Position numbers and translations under genes: made by a program
Assembly (NCBI GenBank): GCA_002067315.1
Contig: MVRA01000041.1
Coordinates: 1 to 64,000, forward strand
DNA: 64,000 nt
Reading direction: 5' to 3'
Origin: Methanocella sp. PtaU1.Bin125
Lineage (GTDB): Archaea > Halobacteriota > Methanocellia > Methanocellales > Methanocellaceae
The notes under the pieces: model-generated
Seen by the model: the letters and a program-made list of their open reading frames with translations, nothing else
Told to the model about the DNA's origin: nothing
Databases searched by the model: none
Part shown: positions 1-8,218 of the stretch, one piece after another
How the letters are laid out: every line of letters begins with the position of its first letter
Position numbering within the stretch: position 1 is the stretch's first letter

Positions 1-295
1 CGTCGCGAGCATGCAGTCCCGCGCCCTTGCATACTTATCACAGGACGCCTGAACGGCAAACCATCAGAGACATCCAGCCACCGCCCTTCGATCCCAACCA
101 TGCAGAAGAGTCTAAAAATTTTAAAAGTACTTGGCGCTCTTGGCTACCTGGCGCCCCTGGCGCGAGTGACAGGAGTCACATAGCCTGATCAACAATTTCG
201 ACACAAGCCTTGCCAGGGCTAAGCGACCGGAAATGCAAGAACAGTTTTTAAAGCTCGCCCGGAGCGCCAAGGATTTAAAAAGAATACTTTGATAT
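1..295. other. gene-less left edge with repeat-like fragments
   Basis: No credible gene is seen. Bases 1-20 match bases 48235-48254 at 18 of 20 positions, and the nonamer GCCAGGGCT at 212-220 recurs at 48084-48092, so part of this stretch may be a dispersed intergenic repeat. Bases 132-170 contain several GGCG motifs in the style of the inverted repeat near 38 kb. Confidence 0.4.
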
Positions 296-1249
296 CTAAT
301 AATCAACGCTAATACCCAGGATATCCTTTTTGCCGCCGTGTACATCACGGGCGATCTGCGCGAGTCCGACCGCTGCCGACATCTTCCCCAGAACAGTGAT
401 ATCCTTCTTGACAAGAGTTGAAATGCGGTCCTTGACAATGTCCATGGACCCGACCGAGCCGGCGGTGAAAATGCGAGCGTCCGGGATGAGTAGCTGTAAG
501 GAGGCGACTTCCATGGCCGCGAACACGGCGATAGTATCGAACGCCCAGAGCGCGTCGGGGTCGTTATGTTCAAGGGCGCCGATCAGCACGTCCAGCGTCT
601 TGAAGGGAATAGTCTTCGTCACGCCGGCTGTCGAGAAGGCGTCGTTGGCGGTGGTCAGCCCGGCGTCGACGTCGCGGATGGCCTGGAGGTCCAGCGGCCC
701 GTGGTGCACGCCGGGGGCGAAGATACAGGCGTCGATGGCGCCGAGCATCTTCAGGCCTTTGACGCCCATGGTGACGGTGTTGGAGCTGATGTCGGAGACG
801 ATGAAGTCCCGGTCGCCCGCCATCAGGTAAGCGTTATAGGCGATGCCGAGCTTGTCGGCGCTGGCGCCGTGGGAATAGGCGCGGAAGCACGGGTGGCCGT
901 AGTTGCCCCGGTGGATGCCGGGGACGATCACCGCGGGCAGGCCCGAGGCCGCGATGGCGTCGTAGACGTTGGTGCCGCCGCCGATGTGGACGCCGGCGCC
1001 TTCGCGACTGACGATGCCCCTGTTCTGCACTTTACCGATCGGCGTGATCCGGGAGATGCCATCGCCCATGGAGTAGTTGACGGCGATCAGCTCTACGTCT
1101 TCCTTTTTCACGCCCAGGCCCGTCAGGACTGCGGCTATGATCTCCTCTTTCGTCATGTCCCGGGCCTGTTTCCGGGCGATCTCCACCCATCTGCCTTCCG
1201 TGTCCGCAAAGCGGATGCCAGTGGTGCCGTGATCGACGCCGATGAACAC
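296..1249 (-). CDS. putative methanogenesis marker protein 12
   Basis: The 317-residue product matches the methanogenesis marker 12 family, which is nearly restricted to methanogens and has no settled biochemical role. The N-terminus (FIGVDHGTTGIRFAD) is a phosphate-1 loop of the sugar kinase/Hsp70/actin fold, and later glycine-rich stretches (HIGGGTNVYDA, TAGSVGSMD) fit that nucleotide-binding fold. The start is GTG, supported by GGAAGGTC seven bases upstream. Its length is about that of the family. It stands alone, with no methanogenesis enzyme beside it in the window. Family recognition is from memory of the family; an ATP-dependent role in methanogenesis or cofactor assembly is inference. 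Confidence 0.85.
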   Translation of the reverse strand: MFIGVDHGTTGIRFADTEGRWVEIARKQARDMTKEEIIAAVLTGLGVKKEDVELIAVNYSMGDGISRITPIGKVQNRGIVSREGAGVHIGGGTNVYDAIAASGLPAVIVPGIHRGNYGHPCFRAYSHGASADKLGIAYNAYLMAGDRDFIVSDISSNTVTMGVKGLKMLGAIDACIFAPGVHHGPLDLQAIRDVDAGLTTANDAFSTAGVTKTIPFKTLDVLIGALEHNDPDALWAFDTIAVFAAMEVASLQLLIPDARIFTAGSVGSMDIVKDRISTLVKKDITVLGKMSAAVGLAQIARDVHGGKKDILGISVDY

Positions 1250-1295
1250 AGTATGACCTTCCGTCCAGCTATATGGGCGGCGATGTATTAAACGT

Positions 1296-2210
1296 TTATC
1301 GCGGCCCGGTCAGGCTGTCCGTCTTCTCCAGGGCCAGTCTGAGCCCGGAAGCGAGTTGTTCCGCGTCGCCCGTCGCCCATGCGTGTAAGTAAAAAAGCCG
1401 GGGCTCTTCCGTCAGCATGTGGCTGTGCAGGGCGTCGATCTCGAAGCCCTTTTCCGTCAGCTCCCCGATGACCGGGGTCACCTCGCGGGCCTCCAGCACG
1501 AACTCGCCGATGGCGAGGGCCTTACCGTCGCCCAGGGGCTGGAAGGTGATCTCTGTCGATATGTCCATGTGTGGCGAGAGGGTCATCCCGTCCACGGTCA
1601 CGTTGCCCGCCCGGGGCACAGTATATCCGTAGACGCCTCCTCCGGCCCGGCCCTCCGCTCCCATGATGCGGTCCAGCTTTGCCGTATCGAGGCTCTCGTT
1701 ATCGAACTCGCTTTCGGGGCTTTTGCCCAGCGGCGTGATGACGTCGTTGATGGCCGTAGTAATGTCGACCGGGTCGCCGAAGGCGTGGAAGTGCAGGTAC
1801 ATCACGCCGGGCGACAAGTGCAGCAGGTGGTTGTGGAGTGCCGTCTCACTGATGCCGGCGTCCAGCAGCTTTTTCGTCACGCCGCCGATCTCCTCCGCCG
1901 TCAGCACCAGCTCGCCCACGGCTATTGCCTTATCGCCCACGCTCATCATGCGAATCTCATGAGCGCGGTCGGACCCCGATGCGAGCCTGACACCGTTCAT
2001 CGTAACGGTCAGTTTCCGGGGCACGTCGAAGGTCGCCGTGCCATCCGCGTGATAGTCGCCCGTGACACCGAAAACGTCCTCCGCCTGCGTCCAGGCACTT
2101 TGCATATCCCTTTTATCGGTCTGGCCGCCGGCCGCCAGCGCCGCCATGACAACGGCGAATGTCACGACCATGATCGTGATAGTATGCCTGAAATTTTCCG
2201 CTCCCATCAT
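1296..2210 (-). CDS. exported protein with two DUF1259 (LppY/LpqO-type) domains
   Basis: The 304-residue product has an N-terminal hydrophobic segment (about residues 10-28) that reads as a signal peptide or membrane anchor. Two repeats of a DUF1259-like module follow. Each ends in a similar histidine-rich signature: ALHNHLLHLSPGVMYLHFHA in the first and ALHSHMLTEEPRLFYLHAWA in the second. I chose the ATG at 2210 because AGGTGG lies just upstream; an upstream in-frame ATG at 2315 would add about 35 residues with no ribosome site and would bury the signal peptide. Related proteins occur as lipoproteins in actinobacteria, but no lipobox cysteine is seen here. Function is unknown; the paired histidines suggest metal binding (inference). 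Confidence 0.8.
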   Translation of the reverse strand: MMGAENFRHTITIMVVTFAVVMAALAAGGQTDKRDMQSAWTQAEDVFGVTGDYHADGTATFDVPRKLTVTMNGVRLASGSDRAHEIRMMSVGDKAIAVGELVLTAEEIGGVTKKLLDAGISETALHNHLLHLSPGVMYLHFHAFGDPVDITTAINDVITPLGKSPESEFDNESLDTAKLDRIMGAEGRAGGGVYGYTVPRAGNVTVDGMTLSPHMDISTEITFQPLGDGKALAIGEFVLEAREVTPVIGELTEKGFEIDALHSHMLTEEPRLFYLHAWATGDAEQLASGLRLALEKTDSLTGPR

Positions 2211-2399
2211 TGACCACCTGATCACTAATAATTCACGGTTAGGGATTCCGGATGAAATATTATATATGCGGGAAAAAGCGATCACCGGGTACCCGGGACG
2301 CGCGTTGTCCGCCATGCCGGTCCTGAGCGGTCCTTCCGGGTTATTTTCACGAAACAGAAAAGGATATCAACGATCATGCTTTAGAATCAGCTAACTTTT

Positions 2400-3251
2400 A
2401 TGCCCGATCTGGTACCGTTAATCGACGCGCCCGCGCTGGTCGTGAAAAACGAGGGGGCCTCGCTGGTCCTGGCCGACGTGCACCTCGGCATCGAGCACGA
2501 CCTGTACTACAGCGGAGTCAACATCCCGTCGCAGATAGTGAAGCGGCTCGACCGGGTTCTCGCCTATATCGACGAGGTCAGGCCGGACAGGGTGATCCTG
2601 CTCGGCGACGTCAAGCACAACGTGCCCCGGACCTCCTACCAGGAGGAGGACGAAGTGCCGTACTTCCTCGAAGAGATCGCGAAGCGTGCGGTCATCGATA
2701 TCCTCCCGGGCAACCACGACGGCGGCATCGAGCGGCTGATACCCAAAAACCCGGACATCGTGCTGCATGACTCGCGGGGCGCCGTCATCGACGGCGTGGC
2801 ATACTTTCACGGGCACACCTGGCCCGGCCCGGCGTTGCTCAGGGTGAAGCACTGGGTGATCTCGCACAATCATCCCACTATCAAGCTGACCGACGTCGTC
2901 GGCCACACGCTCACGAAGCAGGCGTGGATACGGGCGCGGCTCGACCGGGACGCGGTCGCGGCGAACTATAAGCCGGAAGAGTTCGAGTGGGCCGACCCGG
3001 AGCTGTTCATCGTGCCCTCCTTTAATGAGCTGTGCGGCGGCATCGCGTTCAACGAGTCGTTCCACGCCGACCTGCTGGGCCCGCTGTTCTCCTCGAAAGC
3101 CGTCCGCCTCGAGGAGGCGGAAGTGTACTTGCTCGACGGCACCTTCATGGGCAGCGTCGACGGGCTGCGGCAGTTTTCCCGGGAGCGGTTCAAGACGCCC
3201 CGGGCGGACAAGAAGATACGCAGGCACCGGCGCCGGCACCCGCGACCATAG
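2400..3251 (+). CDS. metallophosphoesterase, SbcD/Mre11-related archaeal family
   Basis: The 283-residue protein carries the complete calcineurin-like metallophosphoesterase motif set in order: DVHLGIEHD, LLGDVKHN, LPGNHDGG, FHGHTWP and SHNHP, the ligands of a dinuclear metal site. It belongs to the short archaeal SbcD-related phosphoesterases and lacks the capping domain of true Mre11, and no Rad50 gene is adjacent. The C-terminal 20 residues are very basic. No Shine-Dalgarno site is visible before the ATG, so a leaderless transcript is possible. The substrate is unknown; a nuclease or nucleotide phosphodiesterase role is inference. Confidence 0.85.
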   Translation: MPDLVPLIDAPALVVKNEGASLVLADVHLGIEHDLYYSGVNIPSQIVKRLDRVLAYIDEVRPDRVILLGDVKHNVPRTSYQEEDEVPYFLEEIAKRAVIDILPGNHDGGIERLIPKNPDIVLHDSRGAVIDGVAYFHGHTWPGPALLRVKHWVISHNHPTIKLTDVVGHTLTKQAWIRARLDRDAVAANYKPEEFEWADPELFIVPSFNELCGGIAFNESFHADLLGPLFSSKAVRLEEAEVYLLDGTFMGSVDGLRQFSRERFKTPRADKKIRRHRRRHPRP

Positions 3252-3380
3252 CCCGCGGGTAACGGTCGTCTGCGGTTATCGGTTGGTCACGCGCGCGGGC
3301 GGCCGCCATAGACCCGCATGGGCCCCTCTGTAAGCGAAAGGATATTATAGCGTCCGCCCTTTTACCGTATAATACGTCGG

Positions 3381-3671
3381 ATGGCTATGATTCCGTATCC
3401 CGAGATCGGCATTTTCGGCAGCCTGTTGCTGGCCGGAGCGTTCCTTCCCCAGTGCTACCGGCTGCTCAACACGAAGAGCGCGAAGGACATTTCGTTCTTT
3501 TACCCCGCGGTCCTCTCGGTGGGCTCATTCTGCCTGACGGTCTATGGTTACGGCATCCACGACGTGATCGTCTTCACGCTGAACCTGTACGCCACGTTTT
3601 GTAACACGGAGCTGATGCTGCTCAAAGTATATTATGATAGAAAAAACCGTAAAGCGGCTGTCGTTCAGTAG
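3381..3671 (+). CDS. SemiSWEET-type PQ-loop membrane protein
   Basis: The 96-residue product has three predicted membrane segments (about residues 6-24, 38-56 and 62-82) and the PQ-loop signature FLPQCYRLLNTKSAKDIS at the end of the first, the hallmark of the MtN3/SemiSWEET family. Known members dimerise to form sugar uniporters, and the length is typical. No Shine-Dalgarno site is seen; a second ATG lies two codons downstream. Sugar specificity cannot be read. It is convergent with the glutamate synthase-like gene, separated by a shared hairpin. Confidence 0.8.
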   Translation: MAMIPYPEIGIFGSLLLAGAFLPQCYRLLNTKSAKDISFFYPAVLSVGSFCLTVYGYGIHDVIVFTLNLYATFCNTELMLLKVYYDRKNRKAAVVQ

Positions 3672-3710
3672 CCTGACATAAAAAGAGAAAAGCGCCCGCG
3701 TCGAGCGGGC
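3672..3710 (-). terminator. hairpin terminator of the glutamate synthase-like gene
   Basis: GCCCGC (3694-3699) and GCGGGC (3705-3710) form a six-pair stem with a five-base loop. Read on the minus strand the hairpin is followed by a T-rich tract (CTTTTCTCTTTTTATG). It lies nine bases past the stop at 3719 and may also serve the convergent SemiSWEET gene. Confidence 0.6.
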
Positions 3711-3718
3711 ACTCGTGC

Positions 3719-5368
3719 TTATACCTTTGCCTTCTTGCCGGCCTTGCTCCTGACCGGGGCCGCTTCCTCGCCGGAGCCGTCGAGCAGGATCCGGGCCATC
3801 AGGTCGGTCTCGACGTCCTGGAGCATCGGGATGCCGGTGACCCGGGCCGCGCGCTCGCTGATCGAGGCGATGTCGCTCCTGGATATGCAGCTCAGGTTCC
3901 ACTTGCGGGCGCCCGCCATCAGCTGCTGGAGGCCGATGCCGACGCGGTCGTGCCAGTAGGTGTACAGGCCCATCGCGCCCATCGGGATCTTCTTGACGTC
4001 CTTGCCGTATTTCTTCTCGAGGTCGCTGTAAGCGATCATGTACTTGCTCGGGTCCGAGGTGTACGTCTTGGCGAAGCCGGCGGGCAGGTCGCTCTTCTTC
4101 GAGAGCTGGCTGAAGTAGTCGGCCTTCATGACCGCCGTGATCGGAGCCCGGGCCATCGCGATGGCCTTCACCGTCGGGCCGCTGCCGAGGTCGGACATCG
4201 CCATGGACTTGTAGATCTGGGTCTCGTTGACGAAGCCGCCCGCGAAGGCGATGTCGGGGACGTACATGCCGTTCTCCTTCATCATCTTGACACAGGACAT
4301 GACCTGGGCCTGCAGGTACACGGTCGGGGTGGAGCAGTCGTTCATCATCGGGACCGGGCTCATGCCGGTGCCGCCGCCCGCGCCGTCGATGGTGAGTAAA
4401 TCAACCTTCGCGGCAGAGGCGCACTTCAGCGTGAACGCCGTCGCGGCAGGCCTGTACGCACCCGTCTTCAGGAATACCTTCTTCGCGCCCTGGTCGCGGA
4501 GCCACTCGATGTCCTCGACGAAGCCCTTGAATGTCGGGAATCCCACCCGCGAGTGCCGCTCGAACGTCTTGAAGGCGCCGTCCTTGAAGGCCTTCTGGAC
4601 CGCGGGGTCCTCCGGGTCCGGCAGGACTACGTAGCCGCGCTTCTTGAGCTCTAACGCTTTCTTCAGGTCGTAAATCCTCACTTCGCCGCCGATCGCCTTG
4701 GCGCCCTGGCCCCATTTGCGCTCGATGACGTTGACCTCGAGCTTCGAGAGCGCGTAGACGTCGGTGCCGAGGCGCTGGTCCTCGACGTTGGTCTGGACGA
4801 CGATGTCGCCGTTCTTGCCGTCCCAGAACTGGCGGAACGTGTCCACGCGCCACTTCAGCTCGGGGGACCTGGTGACCTTGCCGTTGGTAAAGGTAGATTC
4901 CATGTCCATGCCGCAGATGTTCTCGCCGATCACCTGGATGGAGCCGGAGATCGCCGCGCCGATGGCGAGGCCTTCCCAGTAGTTCTTCGCCACGGCCGTG
5001 GAGCCGAGGCCTGCCGTAAAGACGGGCACGCTGAGGGGGATGCCGCCGACTTTGGTCTTGATGTCGACGTTGGGGAACGTCGCCTTGTCCGGCGTGGCTT
5101 CGATGCCCCTGGCGCCGATCACGTCGGTCAGGATCTGGAAGTCTGACCAGTCGAGGCCGTAGTCCTTGTTGGAAGAGGCAGTCGAGTGCCCGAACGACTC
5201 GGTATCCGGGTATAATACTTCCCTGCCACGCAGGGCCGATTTGCCCACTTCGCACAGTACCTTACAATCGTGTATGCATATCGGGCACATGCCGCTCGTA
5301 GGATTAACGTCCTTCTTACGAACGGAGGTGTCCGTAGTTGACCTGGAGTTAGCGTAGATGTCGCTCAT
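3719..5368 (-). CDS. stand-alone glutamate synthase FMN domain protein
   Basis: The 549-residue protein corresponds to the central FMN-binding alpha/beta-barrel domain of glutamate synthase (GltB domain 2). It has the long barrel region, the glycine cluster DGAGGGTGMSPVP and a typical tail ending in a Lys-rich stretch. The class II amidotransferase domain and the C-terminal GXGXG domain are absent. The N-terminus carries a cysteine cluster (CPICIHDCKVLCEVG, about residues 28-42) that could hold an iron-sulfur centre. The ATG at 5368 is chosen for GGTGA seven bases upstream; an ATG at 5392 is possible. Such proteins occur as archaeal glutamate synthase pieces and as methylamine-glutamate N-methyltransferase subunits. 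The exact reaction is unresolved and no partner gene is adjacent. Confidence 0.8.
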   Translation of the reverse strand: MSDIYANSRSTTDTSVRKKDVNPTSGMCPICIHDCKVLCEVGKSALRGREVLYPDTESFGHSTASSNKDYGLDWSDFQILTDVIGARGIEATPDKATFPNVDIKTKVGGIPLSVPVFTAGLGSTAVAKNYWEGLAIGAAISGSIQVIGENICGMDMESTFTNGKVTRSPELKWRVDTFRQFWDGKNGDIVVQTNVEDQRLGTDVYALSKLEVNVIERKWGQGAKAIGGEVRIYDLKKALELKKRGYVVLPDPEDPAVQKAFKDGAFKTFERHSRVGFPTFKGFVEDIEWLRDQGAKKVFLKTGAYRPAATAFTLKCASAAKVDLLTIDGAGGGTGMSPVPMMNDCSTPTVYLQAQVMSCVKMMKENGMYVPDIAFAGGFVNETQIYKSMAMSDLGSGPTVKAIAMARAPITAVMKADYFSQLSKKSDLPAGFAKTYTSDPSKYMIAYSDLEKKYGKDVKKIPMGAMGLYTYWHDRVGIGLQQLMAGARKWNLSCISRSDIASISERAARVTGIPMLQDVETDLMARILLDGSGEEAAPVRSKAGKKAKV

Positions 5369-5690
5369 GATAGCTTCACCAATAATAGGCATCTGGCTTC
5401 TCATTAATAAAGATTACCGTGTATTAACAAAAAGTTTATAAAGTGTGATAAGCCAGAGCATTCCGATCAATATACTATGCGGTCTATATTCACGCTGAAT
5501 AATATGTATGTGTTTTACGGGCCACGGACACTCTGATGGGCCGGTAAAGCGTAACATTTATATATGCAGGATGCCTGAATTTTATGCCGATTCGCTCGCA
5601 TGACTGTACCTGCACAATGCGACAGGATGGCTACAGGTAAAACTTATAGATCTTTATTCGTATCAACGAGGAAGAAAAAGGAGACATAAG
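5369..5690 (+). promoter_or_regulatory. divergent promoter region before rps6e
   Basis: This AT-rich gap separates the divergent glutamate synthase-like and S6e genes. TATA-like boxes are seen at 5551-5562 (CATTTATATATG) and 5638-5647 (AAAACTTATA), and AAAAAGGAGAC lies just before the S6e ATG. No additional gene or RNA is recognised. Confidence 0.5.
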
Positions 5691-6122
5691 ATGGCAGATT
5701 TCAAGTTAGTGGTATCAGACCCGAAGACCGGCAAAGCGTACAACGTCGACGTGACCGGCGCTAAGTCTAACAAGTTCATCGGCAAGCCCATCGGCTCGGA
5801 GATCGAGGGCGACGCGGCAGGGCTGCCCGGCTACAAGCTGGTCATCACCGGCGGTTCCGATAAGGACGGCATGCCCATGAGGGGCGACCTCCCCGGCGCG
5901 AGCCGCAGGAGAATATTAGTCTCCGGTGGCGTGGGGTATCACCCGGTCGCCGACGGCATGAGGAAACGGAAGCTCCTCCGCGGCAGCGAGGTCACCGGCG
6001 ATCTGGTCCAGCTCAACGCGAAGGTCACCGGCTACGGCGAGAAGCCCCTCGACGAGCTCGTGCCCAAGAAGGAAGCCAAGAAGGAAGGCGCGGCCGCCGG
6101 CGCAAGGCCCGCCAAGAAATAA
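5691..6122 (+). CDS. rps6e: ribosomal protein S6e
   Basis: The 143-residue protein matches archaeal S6e of the small ribosomal subunit. It has the fold-defining stretch VVSDPKTGKAYNVDV at the N-terminus, the conserved GGSDKDGMPMRGDLPG and the basic RKRKLLRGSEV. The last 25 residues are a Lys/Ala-rich tail. Start selection is secure because AAAAGGAG sits upstream. It appears monocistronic, with its own hairpin terminator. Confidence 0.95.
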   Translation: MADFKLVVSDPKTGKAYNVDVTGAKSNKFIGKPIGSEIEGDAAGLPGYKLVITGGSDKDGMPMRGDLPGASRRRILVSGGVGYHPVADGMRKRKLLRGSEVTGDLVQLNAKVTGYGEKPLDELVPKKEAKKEGAAAGARPAKK

Positions 6123-6158
6123 GCCCGGGCTCGCCTCGAACCCGGCTTCGCTCTTTTT
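6121..6158 (+). terminator. terminator after rps6e
   Basis: CCGGG (6125-6129) pairs with CCCGG (6141-6145), extended by AAG/CTT around one bulged base. A run of five T follows at 6154-6158. It begins at the S6e stop codon. Confidence 0.5.
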
Positions 6159-6266
6159 ATTGCTCTTCATTATCTATTGAACGATATTAACGCGGTGGCC
6201 GTCGTGTATATAGTATGCATGTGACAGGTGGAAAGCCTCTTCGGATATTCCGTTATGGGCGTACGG

Positions 6267-6572
6267 CTATCGCTCGCATCCTGCGGCCGGGTTGTGGTCG
6301 CGGGTGCTCACGAAATATTCGAGGTCGTCGTAGTAGTCGGGTATCAGCAGGATGCCGTCGACCTCGTTCAGGATTTTCAGGGTGATCCACTCCAGGTGCC
6401 TGTTGACCAGGCATTCCCGGACCGTGACATCGCTGCTATCGTCAATGTGCAGGTCTATTAGCTGCTTACGCAGCAGCCGGCGGACCGCGTTCTTTACCTC
6501 GTTGATCGATGCGGCCTGCTTGAACTCTTCGCTTTCCAGCACTATCCTGATCAGTTCCTCATCACTGAGCAT
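6267..6572 (-). CDS. small hypothetical protein
   Basis: I do not recognise this 101-residue protein. It is acidic, with a helical N-terminal half (LSDEELIRIVLESEEFKQAA) and an arginine-rich middle (KNAVRRLLRKQL), and has no signal peptide, membrane segment or cysteine cluster. A GGGG stretch lies about ten bases before the ATG. Codon use resembles that of neighbouring genes, which supports it as real. It could be a small regulatory or toxin-antitoxin-like protein, but no partner is visible. Confidence 0.5.
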   Translation of the reverse strand: MLSDEELIRIVLESEEFKQAASINEVKNAVRRLLRKQLIDLHIDDSSDVTVRECLVNRHLEWITLKILNEVDGILLIPDYYDDLEYFVSTRDHNPAAGCER

Positions 6573-6939
6573 CAGTCATACCCCTACCGATGAAAATCGG
6601 ACAGAGTCCTGAACGGACTACATATGTTTTCCGATATAACGTTTTACCCTGTCAAATGAGATGTACTCGCTACGGCAAAACATATTTTTCGGTCCCGGCC
6701 GGCTTTGTGAAAAATGACGTGCTTTGTGAAAAATGACGTCAGACAGCGCCTATCCGGGGATAAGCCCTCTGTCCGCTCTATTCAGGCAATGCTGACTCGC
6801 CTTTACGGGCAAAATGTGCCGGGGCCCTGTCAGTTCCTGTCAATAACCGATCTATTGTGACTGTTATTCACCACAAAAGTAGAAAATATATTTAATTATA
6901 TATTATTAACATTGACTTGCTTATTGAGGAGGGTAGTTA
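6573..6939. other. gene-less leader region of the exported-protein cluster
   Basis: No gene is seen. A perfect 19-base tandem duplication (unit GCTTTGTGAAAAATGACGT) occupies 6702-6739. The 3' third is AT-rich and holds the promoter of the first exported-protein gene. Confidence 0.6.
6885..6894 (+). promoter_or_regulatory. TATA-like box of the first exported-protein gene
   Basis: AATATATTTA starts 55 bases before the ATG at 6940. The identical decamer starts 54 bases before three other cluster genes (8791, 10191, 11012), and AATATATTAA occurs at 7538 and 8160. It is interpreted as the archaeal TATA element, giving leaders of about 25-30 nt. Confidence 0.65.
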
Positions 6940-7335
6940 ATGAGAAAGGTTATTGCATACGGAATTCTGTGTGTGCTGGCGCTCAGCTTTATTGTGCCGG
7001 CAAGTGCGAACCTGGTCGGGACTGCGTTCGGTTTCCCGACGATCCTGCAGACTGGCACGACGACTGCGTTCAACAGGGACACGGCTGCCGCTACGGACAC
7101 TGAGGCGTTCGCCCTGTCGTTCCCGACGACCGCCGATTCGGCATTCTGTCCGCTGCCCGGTCTCCCGGCCGGTGGCGCGTTCAACCTGGCGTTCCCGAGC
7201 ATTGCGCAGACGGTAGCCCAGACGCAGGTGCTCACGCACTGCGACTTTGCCACGACCACTGAAGAGGCCGCGTTCGCGTATCCGTTCGTCGGCGTCGGCG
7301 GCGTAGCCATCCCCGGCTTCGGCTTCGGGTTCTAA
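6940..7335 (+). CDS. small exported Phe/Pro/Gly-rich protein, copy 1
   Basis: The 131-residue product has a clear signal peptide (basic MRK, hydrophobic core, cleavage near PASA at residue 23). The mature part is 108 residues, rich in Phe, Pro, Thr, Ala and Gly, and ends in GFGFGF. Phe-Pro motifs recur: FGFPTI, LSFPTT, LAFPSI and FAYPFVGVGG. Two mature cysteines are present, and there is no membrane anchor or known sorting tail. GAGGAGG lies seven bases before the ATG within the leader GAGGAGGGTAGTTA, shared with copy 2 and others. I know no family for it. An extracellular or surface-associated structural role is inference. Confidence 0.8.
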   Translation: MRKVIAYGILCVLALSFIVPASANLVGTAFGFPTILQTGTTTAFNRDTAAATDTEAFALSFPTTADSAFCPLPGLPAGGAFNLAFPSIAQTVAQTQVLTHCDFATTTEEAAFAYPFVGVGGVAIPGFGFGF

Positions 7336-7365
7336 GCGGAATTACGTCAGTGAACGAGGAGTGAT

Positions 7366-7402
7366 GGCAGGAGATAACTATCTTCTGCCCTTAATTTTTA
7401 TC
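7366..7402 (+). terminator. terminator after exported-protein copy 1
   Basis: GGCAGGAGATA (7366-7376) pairs with TATCTTCTGCC (7379-7389) through eleven pairs including one G-T wobble. Pyrimidine-rich TTAATTTTTATC follows. It separates copies 1 and 2 transcriptionally. Confidence 0.6.
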
Positions 7403-7518
7403 ATTTTTTTGCCTGTGCCTTTCTGCAGTCATCGCTGTGGCACGCAGCTTACGGGTGACATGCAAATAACGGCTAAATGTAACCGTAAACTGAATTTATT
7501 CTCTTTTAATTGCCGTTA

Positions 7519-7547
7519 TTTCGTTATAATAACTGATAATATATTAA
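7519..7547 (+). promoter_or_regulatory. promoter of exported-protein copy 2
   Basis: AATATATTAA (7538-7547) starts 55 bases before the ATG at 7593. The upstream 14-mer TTTCGTTATAATAA (7519-7532) recurs exactly before the gene at 8845 (8772-8785), at the same 19-base offset from that gene's box. Confidence 0.6.
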
Positions 7548-7592
7548 TCGAGGCTTGCCAATAGAACTTTTAATAATTGAGGAGGGTAGTTA

Positions 7593-7988
7593 ATGAGGAA
7601 GTTTATAACATACGGAATTCTGTTTGTGCTGGCGCTCGCTCTCGTGTTGCCGGCTGGCGCGAACCTGGTCGGGACTGCGTTCGGTTTCCCGACGATCCTG
7701 CAGACTGGCACGACGACTGCGTTCAACAGGGACACGGCTGCCGCTACGGACACTGAGGCGTTCGCCCTGTCGTTCCCGACGACCGCCGATTCGGCATTCT
7801 GTCCGCTGCCCGGTCTCCCGGCCGGTGGCGCGTTCAACCTGGCGTTCCCCAGCATTGCGCAGACGGTAGCCCAGACGCAGGTGCTCACGCACTGCGACTT
7901 TGCCACGACCACTGAAGAGGCCGCGTTCGCGTATCCGTTCGTCGGCGTCGGCGGCGTAGCCATCCCCGGCTTCGGCTTCGGGTTCTAA
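7593..7988 (+). CDS. small exported Phe/Pro/Gly-rich protein, copy 2
   Basis: This 131-residue protein has the same 108-residue mature sequence as copy 1. The DNA of the mature part (7659-7989 against 7006-7336) differs at only one base, a synonymous change. The signal peptide (LALALVLPAGA against LALSFIVPASA) and the flanks have diverged, while the leader GAGGAGGGTAGTTA is the same. The pattern points to gene conversion or very recent duplication of the mature part. Function is unknown. Confidence 0.8.
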   Translation: MRKFITYGILFVLALALVLPAGANLVGTAFGFPTILQTGTTTAFNRDTAAATDTEAFALSFPTTADSAFCPLPGLPAGGAFNLAFPSIAQTVAQTQVLTHCDFATTTEEAAFAYPFVGVGGVAIPGFGFGF

Positions 7989-7995
7989 AGCGAGT

Positions 7996-8030
7996 AAAGG
8001 GGGCTGATCGCCTCCTTTCATTTCTTTTTC
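7996..8030 (+). terminator. terminator after exported-protein copy 2
   Basis: AAAGGGGGC (7996-8004) pairs with GCCTCCTTT (8010-8018) with one wobble and a five-base loop. CATTTCTTTTTC follows. Confidence 0.6.
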
Positions 8031-8159
8031 CCCTGTTGCCCTGTGATCATTTCCCGATTGCTCCTGCCAAACGACAGCAAATCCAGGACGTCTATGGGTT
8101 CGCGGGCCATAACGTATTTATTATTGATCAATAGCCAATTATTCGTTTTTATGCACGCT

Positions 8160-8169
8160 AATATATTAA
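8160..8169 (+). promoter_or_regulatory. TATA-like box of the third exported-protein gene
   Basis: AATATATTAA starts 59 bases before the ATG at 8219 and is identical to the box of copy 2. The first G of GAGGAGGGTAGTAA follows 41 bases after the box start. Confidence 0.55.
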
Positions 8170-8218
8170 TCTGTATGAGCGATACATATCAACAATCATT
8201 GAGGAGGGTAGTAACATC

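Noticed and set aside
121-573. Minus-strand open frame at the left edge
   Set aside because: Overlaps the marker 12 gene out of frame, has Arg/Ser-rich shadow composition and no homologue I recognise.
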